From: Todiramphus chloris collaris | Lineage: Eukaryota > Chordata > Aves > Coraciiformes > Alcedinidae | NCBI GenBank assembly: GCA_025345505.1 | Contig: JANVCC010000270.1 | Coordinates: 3,726,929 to 3,790,928, forward strand | Length of the DNA: 64,000 nt | Reading direction: 5' to 3' | Shown here: in pieces, positions 21,966 through 34,450 of the stretch | Position numbering within the stretch: position 1 is the first letter of the stretch | Layout of the letters: the number at the start of each line of letters is the position of its first letter | The notes under the pieces: generated by a model | The model's database searches: none | Seen by the model: the letters and a program-made list of their open reading frames with translations, nothing else | What the model was told of the DNA's origin: nothing | Position numbers and translations under genes: made by a program

Positions 21966-24900
21966 TCCAGCAGCTTTTGGCCAAAAAGTGCTGTATGCTC
22001 TGTGTGTGCGTGTGTGTACGTATAGAAAATATGTTATTTAGCATCGTAAGCCCTCATTAGCAGCAATGGGATTTGTGTGCTTTACGGCCCCTAGGAAGCT
22101 ATTTGTTCACTTGCTCCTAATTTGCAGATCTTTGAAGCCAATCGCTGTACCTGGTGATTAAGGGGTTTAGGATTGGGGTTTTTCTGGTGGGTTTTTTTTT
22201 TTTTTTTTAATAATCCAATGCAGAGAAAACAGAGGCCTCTCAATAGTTTGCATGAAAAGGCTGCTGAGTGAGTCCTGTGATTCCAGGGCCAAAAATAACA
22301 ATGCTCCATTTAAACAACGTTCGCTCTGTGATGCAAACTGGCAAAACCCAGCGAAATTTAAAGGGACCCTGTTGAAGTGTGTCTAAAAATAGCTCCAGCC
22401 AGCTGTGTTGTGGTGAGTGGGCACACGTGCTCACGTGGTATGTTCCTGCTGCTCTGCCAGTTTTGTCTTGGGTCGGTGGTTTGTTGTTTGGTTGGGTTTT
22501 GTTTTCCCCCGATCCAGGCTAGCACAACGTTTGAGCTTTGCCGGCTGGTCGCTGGGTGTAGGAACTGAGCCTGTCCTGGGAGAAAGGGTCTGGCTTTGGT
22601 GTGGGAGAGGGTCCCGTGTGCCCATCGTAGCTCCTGCCCTCTGGGGGAGGTAAAAAGTTGCTGTTTGTCCTATCCCCAGAAGCAGGTGCCCTCTTTGCCC
22701 TTCCCTCTCCCACGTACCCACCAACTTTCCTACCTCCTTTCTTCCCTCTTGAGGTTTCTGCTGTGGAAATCCCTGCCCTGAGGTTGCTCTGTCACTGGCA
22801 GTAGAGGAGTTTGAGCATCTCCTTCCCCCTTGGGCAGAAGCTGCAAAACCTCAGAGATCCTTAGACCTTCTCTGCCAGGCAAAGCAAAGAGCTTGAAGAT
22901 GTGCAGCATCTGAACAGCTCTTCCCTTGCTCCTGCCCCAGGAGCTGGGTGTGGGACCATCATCACTTCTGAATTATTTTTTTTCCATGCTGATTCGAAAT
23001 AAAATCCTCAAATAGAACTATTTTTGATTAAAATAATTGCAGTAATAAAAATTACCCCGGCGTGCTTCAGAGTGGCTGAAGTATTTCCATCCCACTCTCT
23101 CTTGAGGGTCTAGGTGGGGATGGTACCCATCAGCTGACTGTACCTGACTGACTGAAAACTGCTGCTAAAGGTGGTTTTGAAACCAAGTTAAACGACTGAA
23201 TTTCAGCCCACTGAAACTGTAAATACTGCTATCAGATTCCCTTTTGGTGTTGACAACATTCACTTTCTGATGTTATTTCCAAAACAAAAGGTCAGCGAAA
23301 CTTGATGTCTTGACTTGACTTTGTGCTTCTGAGGGAACTTTGCTGGAAGGCTGTTTTCTGAGGGGAACTTTTGCTCTTCCCGTGGTGTTTTTCTTTTTTT
23401 TTTCTGGGTACTTGGCACTTTGGTTGTCTCTGGTGTAGGTGTTTTTTGTATTCTGCTGTTACAATATAATGCAGTTGGTTACAAACCTTGCCAGTCGTAG
23501 AATATTTATACTGTTGTTTGCATTCTAGTAGTTGAAGATTATTTTTTTTTTGTCTTAAAGCATCCTTTCTTGGCTCTGGGCTTTTAAGTGTAGTAAAAGA
23601 CAGCGGTGTCCAAGGATGAAGAGAACATCTGCCACCAGAGGCAATGTGGTAGGGATTTAGAATATCAGATAGCCTCTGATATCCTTCCAGGTGTGCACTG
23701 AGGGGGGCAAGTAAGAAATCCTTCATTTTGATCTCATTAGTGCTGCTGAAGTGACAATGGACTTCAAAAGGACTTTTCATCTTATGAAGGAGAAAGGAAA
23801 CTTTCAAGATGTTCCTCTGAAAACAGTTAAATGGAAGACACCCAGTCTATGGTCTTTGACATCCATTGATCTGATCCTAGGCAAGAAAGAGCAGAAGGAA
23901 GAAAATAATTCTAAAGCACTTTTAACTTGGTGTCAGCAAATTGTCCACAGTTCATCAGCATGAATTCATTATCTGTCTGAGAGATCAGGGGTCAGAGCAA
24001 GTGTTGCAGACAACTTTTGGAAAAGTAAAATCCAAATTTCTACAAGAATCTCCCGGAATACATCCATCTTTTCTGTTTACTTGCTGCAAATGGGTTTACT
24101 GGTGAGTGCTGTGGAAGTAAAAAAAAGGGTGGGGAGAAGGGGTCAAACCACCGGCAAATTTCAGAGTAGTCCCAGAAAAGCTCATTCTGAGTTTGTCATA
24201 GACATGAGTGGTGCTTTTTAAATAAAAATTTTAAAAAAAAGGGGGAGTTAATCATTCAAATAGAGTAAGACTGGCTGATTCGTGTGTTCAATCAAGACTA
24301 ATCACCACAGCTTGAATTTTGAATATTTAATGCTTGTGGAGTCTGCTCACAGATGATCTGCATAATTTTTGTCATGCAGATTAGGTTACTTGGCAAATGA
24401 TGTCAGACACCACACGCGTCTCGAAGCAGGGATAAGCTGGTGGACAACCTGCAAACAGAGGGAGTGTGAAGGAATACAGGACATCATTTCCTATGGCAAG
24501 TTTGTTCATTTCTGAGTTTGATTCCAAGACCTACAGGGGTTTAGTTTTTCAGTAACACCCATTGACACACGACTGAGTTTTTACTGGGTAACATTTATAG
24601 GAGAGCCATCTCCCTTTGAAGTTAAGGCATCAGAAGCTGGTGTCTGCTGCTATGTTGCAGAGCTTCTTCCTAGGAGCTCTGTACCTACAGCCTCTTTGGT
24701 CTACTTCTGTCTTGCATCGCCTCGTGATGTTGCAGGCTGCAGCCCAGGGAGGTAGGCAGAGCTGGTGGAAATGTCACCTGCCTTGAACCTACAGGAATAA
24801 AACAAACAGCCTTAACTACATAACGCTGATGGTTAATCAAGTGGAAGTAGGAATTAGAAACTGGCTCACTGAATCAGAGAGAAGCAATGGCCTGATTAAA

Positions 24901-25017
24901 GAAATCAAAGTCAGCTGGTAAGGGAGAGCCAATAAAATGCAGGTCTTCGTTGGCACGTGAAACCAAATCAATTAAGCAGTGAATTGAAGGAGTGTGAATG
25001 TGAAAGCTCTACTAGCT
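21966..25017. other. Intergenic
   Basis: No exon is recognised. There is a T run at 22,192-22,209, an AT-rich low-repeat stretch at 22,975-23,060 and a 171-codon open frame on the minus strand at 23,292-23,807 that resembles no family I know. Otherwise I see nothing. Confidence 0.6.
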
Positions 25018-25578
25018 GGCCAAGGACAACGGTTTGAGGTTCAACAAGGGTGAGTGCTGGGTCCTGCACTTGGGTCACAACAACCCCCTGCAATGCTAGA
25101 GGCTCAGAGAGGATGTGGAGGGGCTGGATCATGTCCAAAGAAGGGCAATGAAGCTGGTAAAGGGTCTAGAGAACAAGTCTTCTGAGGAGTGGCTGAGGGC
25201 CCTGGGGTTGTTGAGCCTGGAGAAAAGAAGGCTCAGGAGAGACCCCCTCAGTCTTGGCAACTCCCTGACAAGAGGTTGGAGCCAGGTGAAGTCAGTCTCT
25301 TCTCTCAAGGAACAAGAGACAGGAGAAGAGAAAATGGTCTCAAGTTGTACGAGGGGAGGTTTAGATTGGACATTAGGAAAAATTTCTTCCCTGAAAGGGC
25401 TGTCAAGCTCTGGCCCAGGCTGCCCAGGGCAGTGGTGGAGTCCCCATCCCTGGAGGGGTTTCAAAGCTGTGGAGATGTGGTGCTGAGGGTCATGGGTTAG
25501 TGGTGCCCTGGCAGTGCTGGGTTAATGGTTGGACTTGATAATCATAAATGTGTCCTCCAACCTAAATGGTTCTATGAA
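25018..25578 (+). mobile_element. CR1 LINE fragment, 3' end
   Basis: This plus-strand copy covers the last 550 or so bases of CR1: GTGCTGGGTCCTGCACTTGG, then a reading LDHVQRRAMKLVKGLENKSS, then [20 protein letters not shown], then [20 protein letters not shown] in another frame, and a 3' end near GGTTCTATGAATG. Frameshifts show that it is inactive. Confidence 0.93.
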
Positions 25579-28500
25579 TGTCCTCAGGAGAGAGAGACAA
25601 ACAGTATGTGCTACACCCAGGGCATAGGTGGGTTGGGTGAATGTTTATGTCCATCAGCTGGGTAGCATCACACAGGAGGTATATTTTGATGTCATACCAA
25701 CTTATCACAGTCTTAGCCCATCTAGGGTATGAGGTGACTTTAAAAACGTGAATTCAGACTTTACAGTGCATTTTATAGGGTTAAGGACAAGAGCAATGCT
25801 GTGTTTTGGACTCGAATTGCTCACACAATAGACTGCACAGTTAATTGAGAATTTCTCATTTCGGCACAGTTTGTGCTTGTGGAAAAAGCCTGAAAACAAC
25901 CTGACACAGCAATCAGTTGTGTACGGTAGGAATGATAACACACACAATCTCTTTGCCAAAGCATTAGTTTGAAGCAGTTAGACTCCTGTGAAGGAGAAAT
26001 CTGAAAAATGCTAGAAATCTCTTTGCAGAGACTCCATTGCTATAGACTTCTTGCAACCTCCAGAACAATGAGAATCTTCTGACATTGTCATCATCTGCAT
26101 CCTTTGGAATGTGTTTGTGATTTGCCACAAATTAGGTGATGATAGGCAGCAAAATGCAGAAAATGTCTAAAAGAAAAGAAAATCTTTTTTTCATACAGGA
26201 GTTTGTCCCCTTTCTCCTTCAGCCTTTGCAATTGGATCCACCAGTGAAAGTTAACTGTAAATAAAAATGAAATCCACTTGATTATCTAATATGAGATTTA
26301 AAAAAAAAAAAGTATAGGCTGACAGAAGCCAAGTGGATCATGGTTTGGGTTTTTTCCCCTCCAAAGTCTGGGGGAATCTGTGCTAGCTTCCAAAAAGTAT
26401 GTTGTGCATATGGTGAAGGAAGTTTCCTACATAAAGGAAAACTGTCAGCAAAGCTTGTTGCTGCAAAAAGCCATCAAAGTATGGAAGTTAGTTAAGCTTC
26501 AATTTAAAAAAACCCTGAAACAAAACAAAATCCAAACACCAAAAACCCCCACCCTCCAAAAAGCAGCCACAGGGTAGCTACCTGGGTAACAAGAAAGCTT
26601 GGTGACATGCCACCAATTAACGCCCACCCTGACCATGCTATATCTGCAGGCTTGCTTAATCTTCCCTGACTTTGGGACCCCTACCCTTTATCCATGGGAT
26701 TTATTTCTTGTGGAAGGGTGATTCGGGTAAAATAAGACACTTTGTGCATTTCCAGGAGGATGACAAATGCTTTTAAGCACATAATCTCCATCCTTAGAAG
26801 TGCTCCAAAGTCTCCTGGACAGGGTCCTGGGCAGCCACCTCTAGGAGACTCTGCTTGAGCAGGGTGATTGAACCAGATGATCTCCACAGGTCCCTTCCCA
26901 TCTCACCCACATGGATGTGGTCCTCCTCCAGTGTTTTCTGGCAGTTTGCAAGGAGTCCATGTCTTTATTAGGAAACTGTGGGTGCCAGTTTCCAGATATC
27001 TTCATACCGGCAAGGCAGATTAATAAAAGAGTGTCAGAGGCTTTTCAATGCCTCAGGGTCACAAAAAGTGAATTCCCTTTGTTTTGGAGCATGCTATAGT
27101 AACTGTGTGTGTGCTTTCTCAGTTGATAAATGTCTCCCTAACTCTGACTGCAGCTTCTCATAACAGGAACATCAGGGGAAAAGATGAAATATGTGTCTAG
27201 CAGCACAACTAAACGAACAAAAAACCCTCCCTCCACCCTCAGTGTAGCCTTTTCCAACTTAAAGCTTGGAATGCAAAAGAGGAAAACACACCAGAATCCC
27301 ACTTTGTGCCTTTGAGGTCTCTCCTTTCTCTGCAGTTTCACCCACTGAGGAGCAGCTGCAGGAGGAACAGGACTTTGACTTTTTTTCTTTAGAAAACCTC
27401 TCTTTTTTTAGTGTCAGGTAGTGTTTGTCTAGGATTTCTCTGGCCCTTGCAAGGCACACGATGTTCATTAAGTTAAAGAAGTTGTCAGCCCTGTTATGCC
27501 TGAGAAAAGGTAGGTGATTAATGGGTACCTGCTGGCATCAGCTGCCTCTGGGCCTGCTGCTGAACAAATTGCTGAAGGCTCAGGAGACACCAGAATTGGC
27601 TTTGCCAGAGATGGTGCAGGGCAGGCACTTTATTTTGGAGCAAAGCGACGTGATAAGCTGCGAACTAGTTGGAGAAAATACCTGAAACATGGATGAGAAG
27701 TTGAAACTCCACTAAAAGCAGAGCATTCTTGCCTCTTGCCGTTCTTCAGAGAAGTATTGTGGGAGTCTAGAGCAGCAATATCCTAAGCTCTTCTGTAACC
27801 CTCCTCGTGACCCATTTCCTCTTTCTAAAAATAAAAAGAAGTTTTTAATCTGTCACTGAAGCGTAGTAGGGAGTTTGGCGGCACTTTTGCTTTCTTTCTG
27901 GGGAAGTATGAGCCATGGCAACAGGGAACAATGTTGTGGAGTGACTAATGGAAAGGGAGGAACTGTCATTTGACATCTTCCATGGCACATGAACAGTCAT
28001 TTTAGAGATGATTTTTCCATAGGGATGAATGTCAGCATTGCTACAAGAGGGTGGGGTTTTTTTCTTCCTTCTGGTTGTGATCAGCACCGTGAACAAGCCC
28101 CAGAACCCTGTTCACTGCTGGGGACAGGTAAAGCACAGCACACAAGAGATGTGCAGGCTGCAGAACGGAATTCAAAGAATGAATCATCTTTGTGATTGTC
28201 CTTGTTATAAAACAATTTTGTGATGATTCCAGTAATTTGCTGAAGGGATGAGGTGTTGTTTCCCAAGCTGGGAAAAAAAAAAAGCAAACAAACCAACAAA
28301 ACAAAACCCCCAAAAAACCACCAACCCTGCTCTGTTGCTGTTTTATTTCCCCTGGAAATGAAGTGTGGAGGTTTCCACCTGGCAGATCAATAGCTTTTCA
28401 ACCTCTTCCTTTCTCTTGCATTTCCCAAATGAATGGCTGTTTTTTGGAAGCATAACAGAAATAATACAGAAAGCGACTGCAGGAAGATTTGAAGTGAAGG

Positions 28501-28827
28501 CTTTCATTTAAGCCACGGTAATACACAAAGAGATGCAATCTGATGGTTTTGTCTTTGCAGTGAACAATGCTGGTTTACTGGAGAAGGCTCCTGCTTTGTG
28601 CAGTTTTGGGCTGAGTGGGCCCTTTCCTAATGTTCAGGAGTCAGGGTCTTGAGGAGCACGCTCCACAGCAGAGATGGCCCCAGCTTATGCTTATTCAGTG
28701 CCCGGCACTGGATGCTTCGGGTAGGTTTTGGTGGTGTTTTTACAGGGACACTTGAGCACATGCAAAGAGATCCCAGTAATGCTTAAGCATTGCCAAAAAA
28801 GATAGATTTACCTAGGGCTGCAAAGAG
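25579..28827. other. Intergenic with one CR1 remnant
   Basis: Apart from the CR1 remnant at 26,785-26,911 there are A/C-rich runs (26,505-26,565 and 28,268-28,320). No gene is recognised. Confidence 0.6.
26785..26911 (+). mobile_element. CR1 3'-terminal remnant
   Basis: The string ATTGAACCAGATGATCTCCA followed by CAGGTCCCTTCCCATCTCAC is the CR1 3' end on the plus strand. It is preceded by a degraded GTCTCCTGGACAGGGTCCTG segment. The upper boundary is uncertain. Confidence 0.75.
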
Positions 28828-28995
28828 ATCAAAGAATCAGAATGGTTTTGGTTGGAAGGGACTTTAAAGATCATACTGTTCCAACCCCCCTGCCATTGGG
28901 GGGATACCTCCTGCTAGACCAGGTTGCTCAAGGCCTCATCCAACCTGAATTTGAACAGATGCAGTGATGGAGCATCCACAGCTTCTCTGAGTGTT
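28828..28995 (-). mobile_element. CR1 LINE fragment, 3' end
   Basis: AAAGAATCAGAATGGTTTTG, then GTTGGAAGGGACTTTAAAGA, then TTGCTCAAGGCCTCATCCAA is the reverse complement of a CR1 3' end. Similarity fades after about 28,995. The copy is short and non-coding. Confidence 0.9.
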
Positions 28996-31900
28996 GAGCT
29001 TCCTATAAGCTCTTTCCCTTAGGCTCTCCTCAAGGCACAGTGCTATCTGCTTGACCCTGGGGCAAGAGGAGGGCTCAGATCACCCATCAGTGGACCTAGC
29101 CTCATTTTATGGCTACACCCAGCTAGCATAGATATGGTATTTGCACTCCCCTCTGATTTTATTTGATTTTTATTTTAAAATCTCTGTGGAGAAACACGTT
29201 TTGCAGGTCCCTATCTGATGGGTTCACTCCTAAAGCTGAAAAGAAGGGTGGTGAGGCTGGGGTGGGGGGAAGCAATAGGTCTGGCTTTCTCAAACGTCTA
29301 GTGGGTGGTTTTGAGGACTCGGGAGGGAGCTGGTTTAGGGAGTGATGGCTTTCAGTTGGCTCTAGTCCACTTTAGCTCGTCAGGCAAGACTTGAAGCACT
29401 TCACATCGCTAAAGTTTGTATTTCCAGCCTTGGCTATGTTTTATAGTAGCCACCACCCTGAACGTTGCCTTTTATTCTGGACAAGTTGTCTTTTCAGCAG
29501 TGTTTAAATGTACTCTTAATGTGAATTATCATGTTTTATGGTCCAGCATCTGAAAAAAAAAAAGGTGGGGGGGAGGCTTTAAGAAAGCCTTTCGCTGGCA
29601 GTAAATTAGATCCTAGTTTCTGTGATAAGCTGTAACAGCTCTTTCGGAGCAGATGTATTTTATCAACTTAACAACGCAGACGGGGAGAGCATGCACTGAG
29701 CTCAGGCTTTTAAAGATGGATTTCCACGTGAGTGTGTACACAGTCAACAAGAAACCTGCAGTGGCTGCGATTGTCTGTCCGTGGAGCGCGGTGCAGCTCG
29801 GACTGGGGCTGATCCTTACCTGGAGGATGACAGCGGCACCCTTGAAGCCACACGGGGCTGCTTAATGCAAAGCTGGGTGCTGGTGGAAATAGTGGGTTAT
29901 TGGCCTAAGTTTGGTCAAGGGAAAAGGAATATTCCAAGGTTGATAACCCACCCTCGTGCAGTTTTATGGACCTACAGTACATGGGAGGAACCTCACCATT
30001 ATCTGCACTACCGTTTCCTCACCCAGGAGCCTTCTCAGCTGCTGTGGTTGCTGCTACACGCAGTGTGGGACATGTCAACAACACCACCTCCCTCCTCCTC
30101 CTGCTCCCAAATGCCTCTGCTCCCATCCCCCAGGGAGGGAGGCTTGCATTACCTGCCAGCTTGAGATGTGCTGGACCCACAGCCATGTCCCTCAGCCCAG
30201 CAATGCACGTGCATCTCATCTCACCTCTCGCAGAGGGATGGCTCTGAGTGGTGATGAGGCTCCGCTTGGTGTGGGAAATACCAGCTATCTTGTTCCCCCT
30301 TCTAACCCTGGGCCCCTGAAAAGCTGACATAGTCCCGGTCTCCCAGGCGCTTCTGTGGCAACTCGTGTTTGTCTGAGGGTCTTCAGAGGAAGCAGGTCCA
30401 CTTGGCTGTTGTGTGGTAGATGTGGAACACGTCCCTCTCCATTGCCTTGTCATCTTCCTCTTTCACAAGCATCAGTCTGTAGGTGAGGTGATTTTGCTCA
30501 CCCCAGCTCTATGGGTTGATCAACTCACCAATGATTCTCTTGCTTTTTATTTATTTATTTTTTCTTGAAGAGAGTATTCTGAAGAGAAGGCTGCTCAGTT
30601 TTGTGCAGATTTGTATCTGTTGTTCAGTCAGGTTGTGAAAATAGTCAACAGACTTTCCAGGACTTATACAAAAAAAAACCAAAACACCAAGCAAGTGAGG
30701 GAAAGTCTGGTAAGTAAAGGATGGATTTCCACACCTCAGTAGAACACAGGGCAACCACAAATCGAGGCAGAGGCCTCAAATCCCTAGGACCTTGCCAATA
30801 CAGACCGTGAATTTTCCAGCCCTACTGGCAAACTGGTTTGCTAGAATTACAGAACAAAATTCAAGTAGCTGCTTTTCTGTTCTCTTTATTTTTCTAGCCT
30901 GGTTCTCTGAGGGAAGCAAGTCTTGAGCAATCACGTTGGCTGCCTGGCTTGGTCCTCTCAATGTCTGAATCTTTTACGAGGTTTCCAGGCCATGCCCACT
31001 GATGTGACATGATGCCAGCTACGTTATTTCCTCCTTTAATCTAGTGTGTTTCCCTTTCACTCTGTGGTTGGACCGAGATAGGGGTTGCCCAGGGTTTGGG
31101 CTTTCAAGTTCCTTCTTTGAGTGTGGAGGAAATTTGCCACTTCTCCTTAGGGTGTGACGTGATCACGACGATCTTCGTGAAAACCATTTTCTACTCCTGT
31201 TTCACCTACAGCTTCATAAGTGACCAAACCAAATTTATCCCTGATTAACTTGCAGCTGGAAGTGTTGACCCTTAAGGCAGAAGAGCCAGCAGCCCTGGGG
31301 TTCAGGCATTGCTGGGAAAGGCCCACGATGAAATCCCCACCTGCCTGACTTGGAGAGGCAACCTGAAGTGGGTCTGTGTGCTGGGGTGCCCCTTTTTGCC
31401 AGGGCGAGGGCTGCTGAACTCTGTGTTGAGGATCATAAGCTTTAGACCAGGATTGGGTCAAGACCAGAAAAGCCAGTAAACACCCACATAACGTGTAGGA
31501 GGAAGAGGCTGTGCCAAAGAAAGCCACAGAAATCATGGCTTCACTTCACCTCACCCTTACCCCAACCGTGTCTCATCTGGCCACTCTTTGACTGCCGGGC
31601 TGAGTTGTCCTGGGTGTGTAACCTCAGCAAGCTGGGCTTTTCTTTTCCCCTCTCTATTTAAGCTCTGGTGCTGTGCAGGACAAGTCTTCCCTCTATCATG
31701 GGTTTCCACAGGGCCTGTCACCATGGGAGCTGTTGTGAGACCTCTTGGCTTCCTTCTAAAATGCAGAATAACAGCCCCCCGTAGAGTTTGATATTTGCCT
31801 GGTGGGTGTCTGGACTGGCTTGGGAGGAGGTGTTGTAGGGGGAAAAAAAACCTGCTTGGTTCTTCCTGGGCTGAACAGCCTTCTGGGTGACTGGGAGCTT

Positions 31901-32871
31901 TGCTGGCAGGGAAATGTGACATTTGTGTGTTTCTCTTCACTGGATTTGGCCCCAAAGGGGCAAGAACTGGAGGCTGAGGTTTCTGCAGTTGGTGGTTAGT
32001 TTCCTATATCACTGTCCCGGGCAGACAGGTATATCTTTTATATAAAAATACATGTATTTACATATTTATTCTGAAATGTGGTGATGAGGTTCTGCTCCAT
32101 CAAGGTGCTCTCAAGGAGAAAAGATTTGCAAAATTCCATTTTTTTTCATTTGACGTAGTTTGGAGCGGGATCTTCATTTTCCCTTAGATGTAATCCCTGT
32201 TTCAATCAATCTCCACATATAAAACAAAGCAAAATCCCAACTTTGGGTTCCAGAAAGGTAAAAAATAAAATAGTCACATAGCCATAGTTGGACAACAGCG
32301 TTAACTCTGCTTCCTGCAACAGCTGAAACTTTCCAAGAGGCAGCAGTTGCAAAGCTCAGCCAGATAAACCTTCTTGTTCTCTGAGCGTTGGGTGTCACCT
32401 AGACCTTTCAGAAAGAAAATAGAGGTCAAAGGTAGAACTCCGTGATGCAAGAGGAAGAGAATTACAAGACTTTCTTAGGAGGGCTTAACTTTGTATGTCA
32501 TTACACACCCTTCCCCACCAGAGATGGATGTTTGCTCATCAAGTACCTCCAGCATTGAGGTTGTTACCGTTGCTGCTAAAAGGCTGAGGCTTGCGTGAGA
32601 GTTTGCATATAAACCCCTTGACTCTAGAGCAAGTGAAATGGTCAGTTCAAAATGGCCAAACAAAACTCTTGGCAGAGCCACTGGATATTACTTTGTTTGG
32701 GAAAATTCAAGGCCACGCGGCCTCAGGGCGAAGAGAGCCAGAATTCCTCTTAGCAAAAGGGGCAGAGCTCTAGAAGCTCTCATCACAAGTACTGACAGCA
32801 AATGACTGAGCATCAAACACCAGAAAGAGTTTTCTGGATGTGTTTCTACTCAGAAGCTCTCCCACGATGTT
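28996..32871. other. Intergenic
   Basis: I see no exon, RNA gene or repeat family. There is a small CG-containing patch at about 29,680-29,830. The rest is ordinary single-copy sequence. Confidence 0.6.
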
Positions 32872-33083
32872 GTCTCTTTTTTTTTTTTTTTTCCCCTTTT
32901 TTCTTCATCTTTCTTTCTTTTTCCTCCCTTGTCTGTCTTTCTTTTTCCTCCCTTGCCTGTCTGTCTTTCTTTTTCCNNNNNNNNNNTTTCCTCCCTTGCC
33001 TGTCTGTCTTTCTTTTTCCTCCCTTGCCTGTCTTCTTTTTTTTCTTCCTTGTTTCCAACCCCCCCTTTTTTTTTTTTTTTTTA
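32872..33083. repeat. Polypyrimidine minisatellite
   Basis: About 200 bp are almost purely C/T on the plus strand. Units of the type CTTTCTTTTTCCTCCCTTGC-CTGTCTGT are repeated at least four times on both sides of the 10-N gap, bounded by T runs at each end. The repeat can form triplex (H-DNA) structures, which explains the gap. Confidence 0.9.
32977..32986. other. Assembly gap, 10 N
   Basis: Ten N lie inside a pyrimidine-rich tandem repeat. The true number of repeat units is unknown. Confidence 0.98.
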
Positions 33084-33139
33084 ATTTATTATTACCATTG
33101 AAAGCCCTGGCTTGGTTTCCAGCACTTCAGCTAGAACTG

Positions 33140-33410
33140 CTCTGCAGGTCGCCGTGTGACTCGTTTGACTTTGCCAAGCCACAGCCACAGCAGAAGGTCC
33201 CTGTCCCGCCAGCGCTCTGCAAACAAGCGGCGGAGGAGCCGCGGCCGCTGCGGAGTCACCAGCGTCCCACAAACAGGTTCTCTGTTCTCCCGGGTGGGAA
33301 AACACCCGTCTGGGTGGGAAAACACCCGTCCCGGTGGTGTTTGGACTTTCTGTAGTTCCAAGGGTGCTTGCACTGTTATAAATAGCAGTGGTGGGGCTGT
33401 GATGAAGGCT
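33140..33410 (+). promoter_or_regulatory. CpG-rich patch followed by TATA box
   Basis: CG-dense sequence (33,150-33,270, including GCGGCCGC) is followed by a KLF-like duplicated unit (33,291-33,330) and then a good TATA box, TATAAATAG, at 33,377-33,385 on the plus strand. That arrangement would put a start site near 33,410. No convincing splice donor or coding frame follows within a few hundred bases, so an unannotated non-coding transcript or an alternative distal first exon of the gene to the right are both possible. This is inference from motif layout. Confidence 0.35.
33291..33330. repeat. 20-bp tandem duplication beside promoter-like patch
   Basis: Two 20-bp copies (33,291-33,310 and 33,311-33,330) of the form GGGTGGGAAAACACCCGTC are present. 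Each unit contains GGGTG and CACCC and can fold on itself. CACCC is a KLF-type binding core. Confidence 0.93.
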
Positions 33411-33639
33411 CTGTTCGACCGGCGCGCTCACTGCCGTGGGGTTGCCTGTTTCTTTCCAGCATTTGTAATCTTCCCTTCCTGGAGTTCGTGATGAATTTGG
33501 GAGGGAGATGCTTTGCTGTCTTGGTTGGTGAACTGGAAGGATCCCAGTGCGCTGGGTCTGCTACAGGTCCTACACCCTGGCCACCTGTCCCGGAGACACC
33601 GAGCAGCTACACCCTACGTTGAGCTCAGACCTAATCCCT

Positions 33640-34450
33640 GATCCAGCACAGTCCTGCTTTGCCTAAAACCAGCTCTAGTCATAAAAGCTGCTGAACCCAA
33701 ACTTTCTTGCTCGGCTGCAGCAGGTCGTGCATCAGCTGGTGATGCTCTAAGCAGAACGGATTTAAATTATTCTCTCTGTGTCTCAGAAATCATCAATTTT
33801 GTTAAAGTCACCCCTCAGGCAGTACGCCAGGTCAGCTTTTCTGGTAGCACAGGTTCTCTCGAAATCCATTGCCAAACTAGGGCTTAAATCAATGTTCCTA
33901 TGCCAAATTGTCACCTTGTTTAAACAAACGTGATTTAATCTCTTTTAAGGCGATGCTGGTCTACACCAGCAGCAAAAATGGCTCTTTCTTTCCAGCAAGC
34001 AATATTAAAAGCTTTATTGGATTGAACTGACTTGGAATGTACATCCTAAATGATTTTGCAAAATCATCCGTGCTGCCTTAATCCAGAAAGAATAAGGGAT
34101 TTCACTGCTACAGTATCAAGTTCTTTTGTTTTTATGTTCTTAGCGTGATTATTTCACTTGATTATCGCACGAGAATTTCATCTGACATTGAGTTCAGGTG
34201 TACCCGAATTCATTACACTCTCTAATTTATATTTGATATAAAATGACAATAGCTTGCAAGTGTATAGGCAGACCTTTATTGAAGATAATTACCTGACAGG
34301 AATCACTCTGAATGAATTAATCGGATTGAAAATTCGCTTCAATTTTACAGCACTCCAGCGCTAAGGAACGTAACCATACACATTTCCTCTGCTAAATTGT
34401 AGCTGTAATTTTGTTTAAAACTCTTTGAATTCTTTCAGGTAAATTTGAGC
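33640..34450. promoter_or_regulatory. Candidate conserved non-coding block with 18-bp palindrome
   Basis: About 800 bp of AT-rich, repeat-free sequence with a texture typical of vertebrate conserved non-coding elements. It contains the perfect palindrome ATGATTTTGCAAAATCAT (34,050-34,067), a short hairpin GCTGGT/ACCAGC just before 33,975, and homeobox-type strings such as TGAATTAATCGGATTG. No frame is plausible. Conservation was not tested. Confidence 0.4.

Noticed and set aside
25115-25500. Overlapping open frames of 103-123 codons
   Set aside because: They are pieces of the CR1 reverse-transcriptase tail in different frames, counted as a mobile-element remnant.
32840-33355. 171-codon plus-strand open frame
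   Set aside because: It reads through the pyrimidine repeat and the 10-N gap as phenylalanine, leucine and serine runs. It is low-complexity translation and not a gene.
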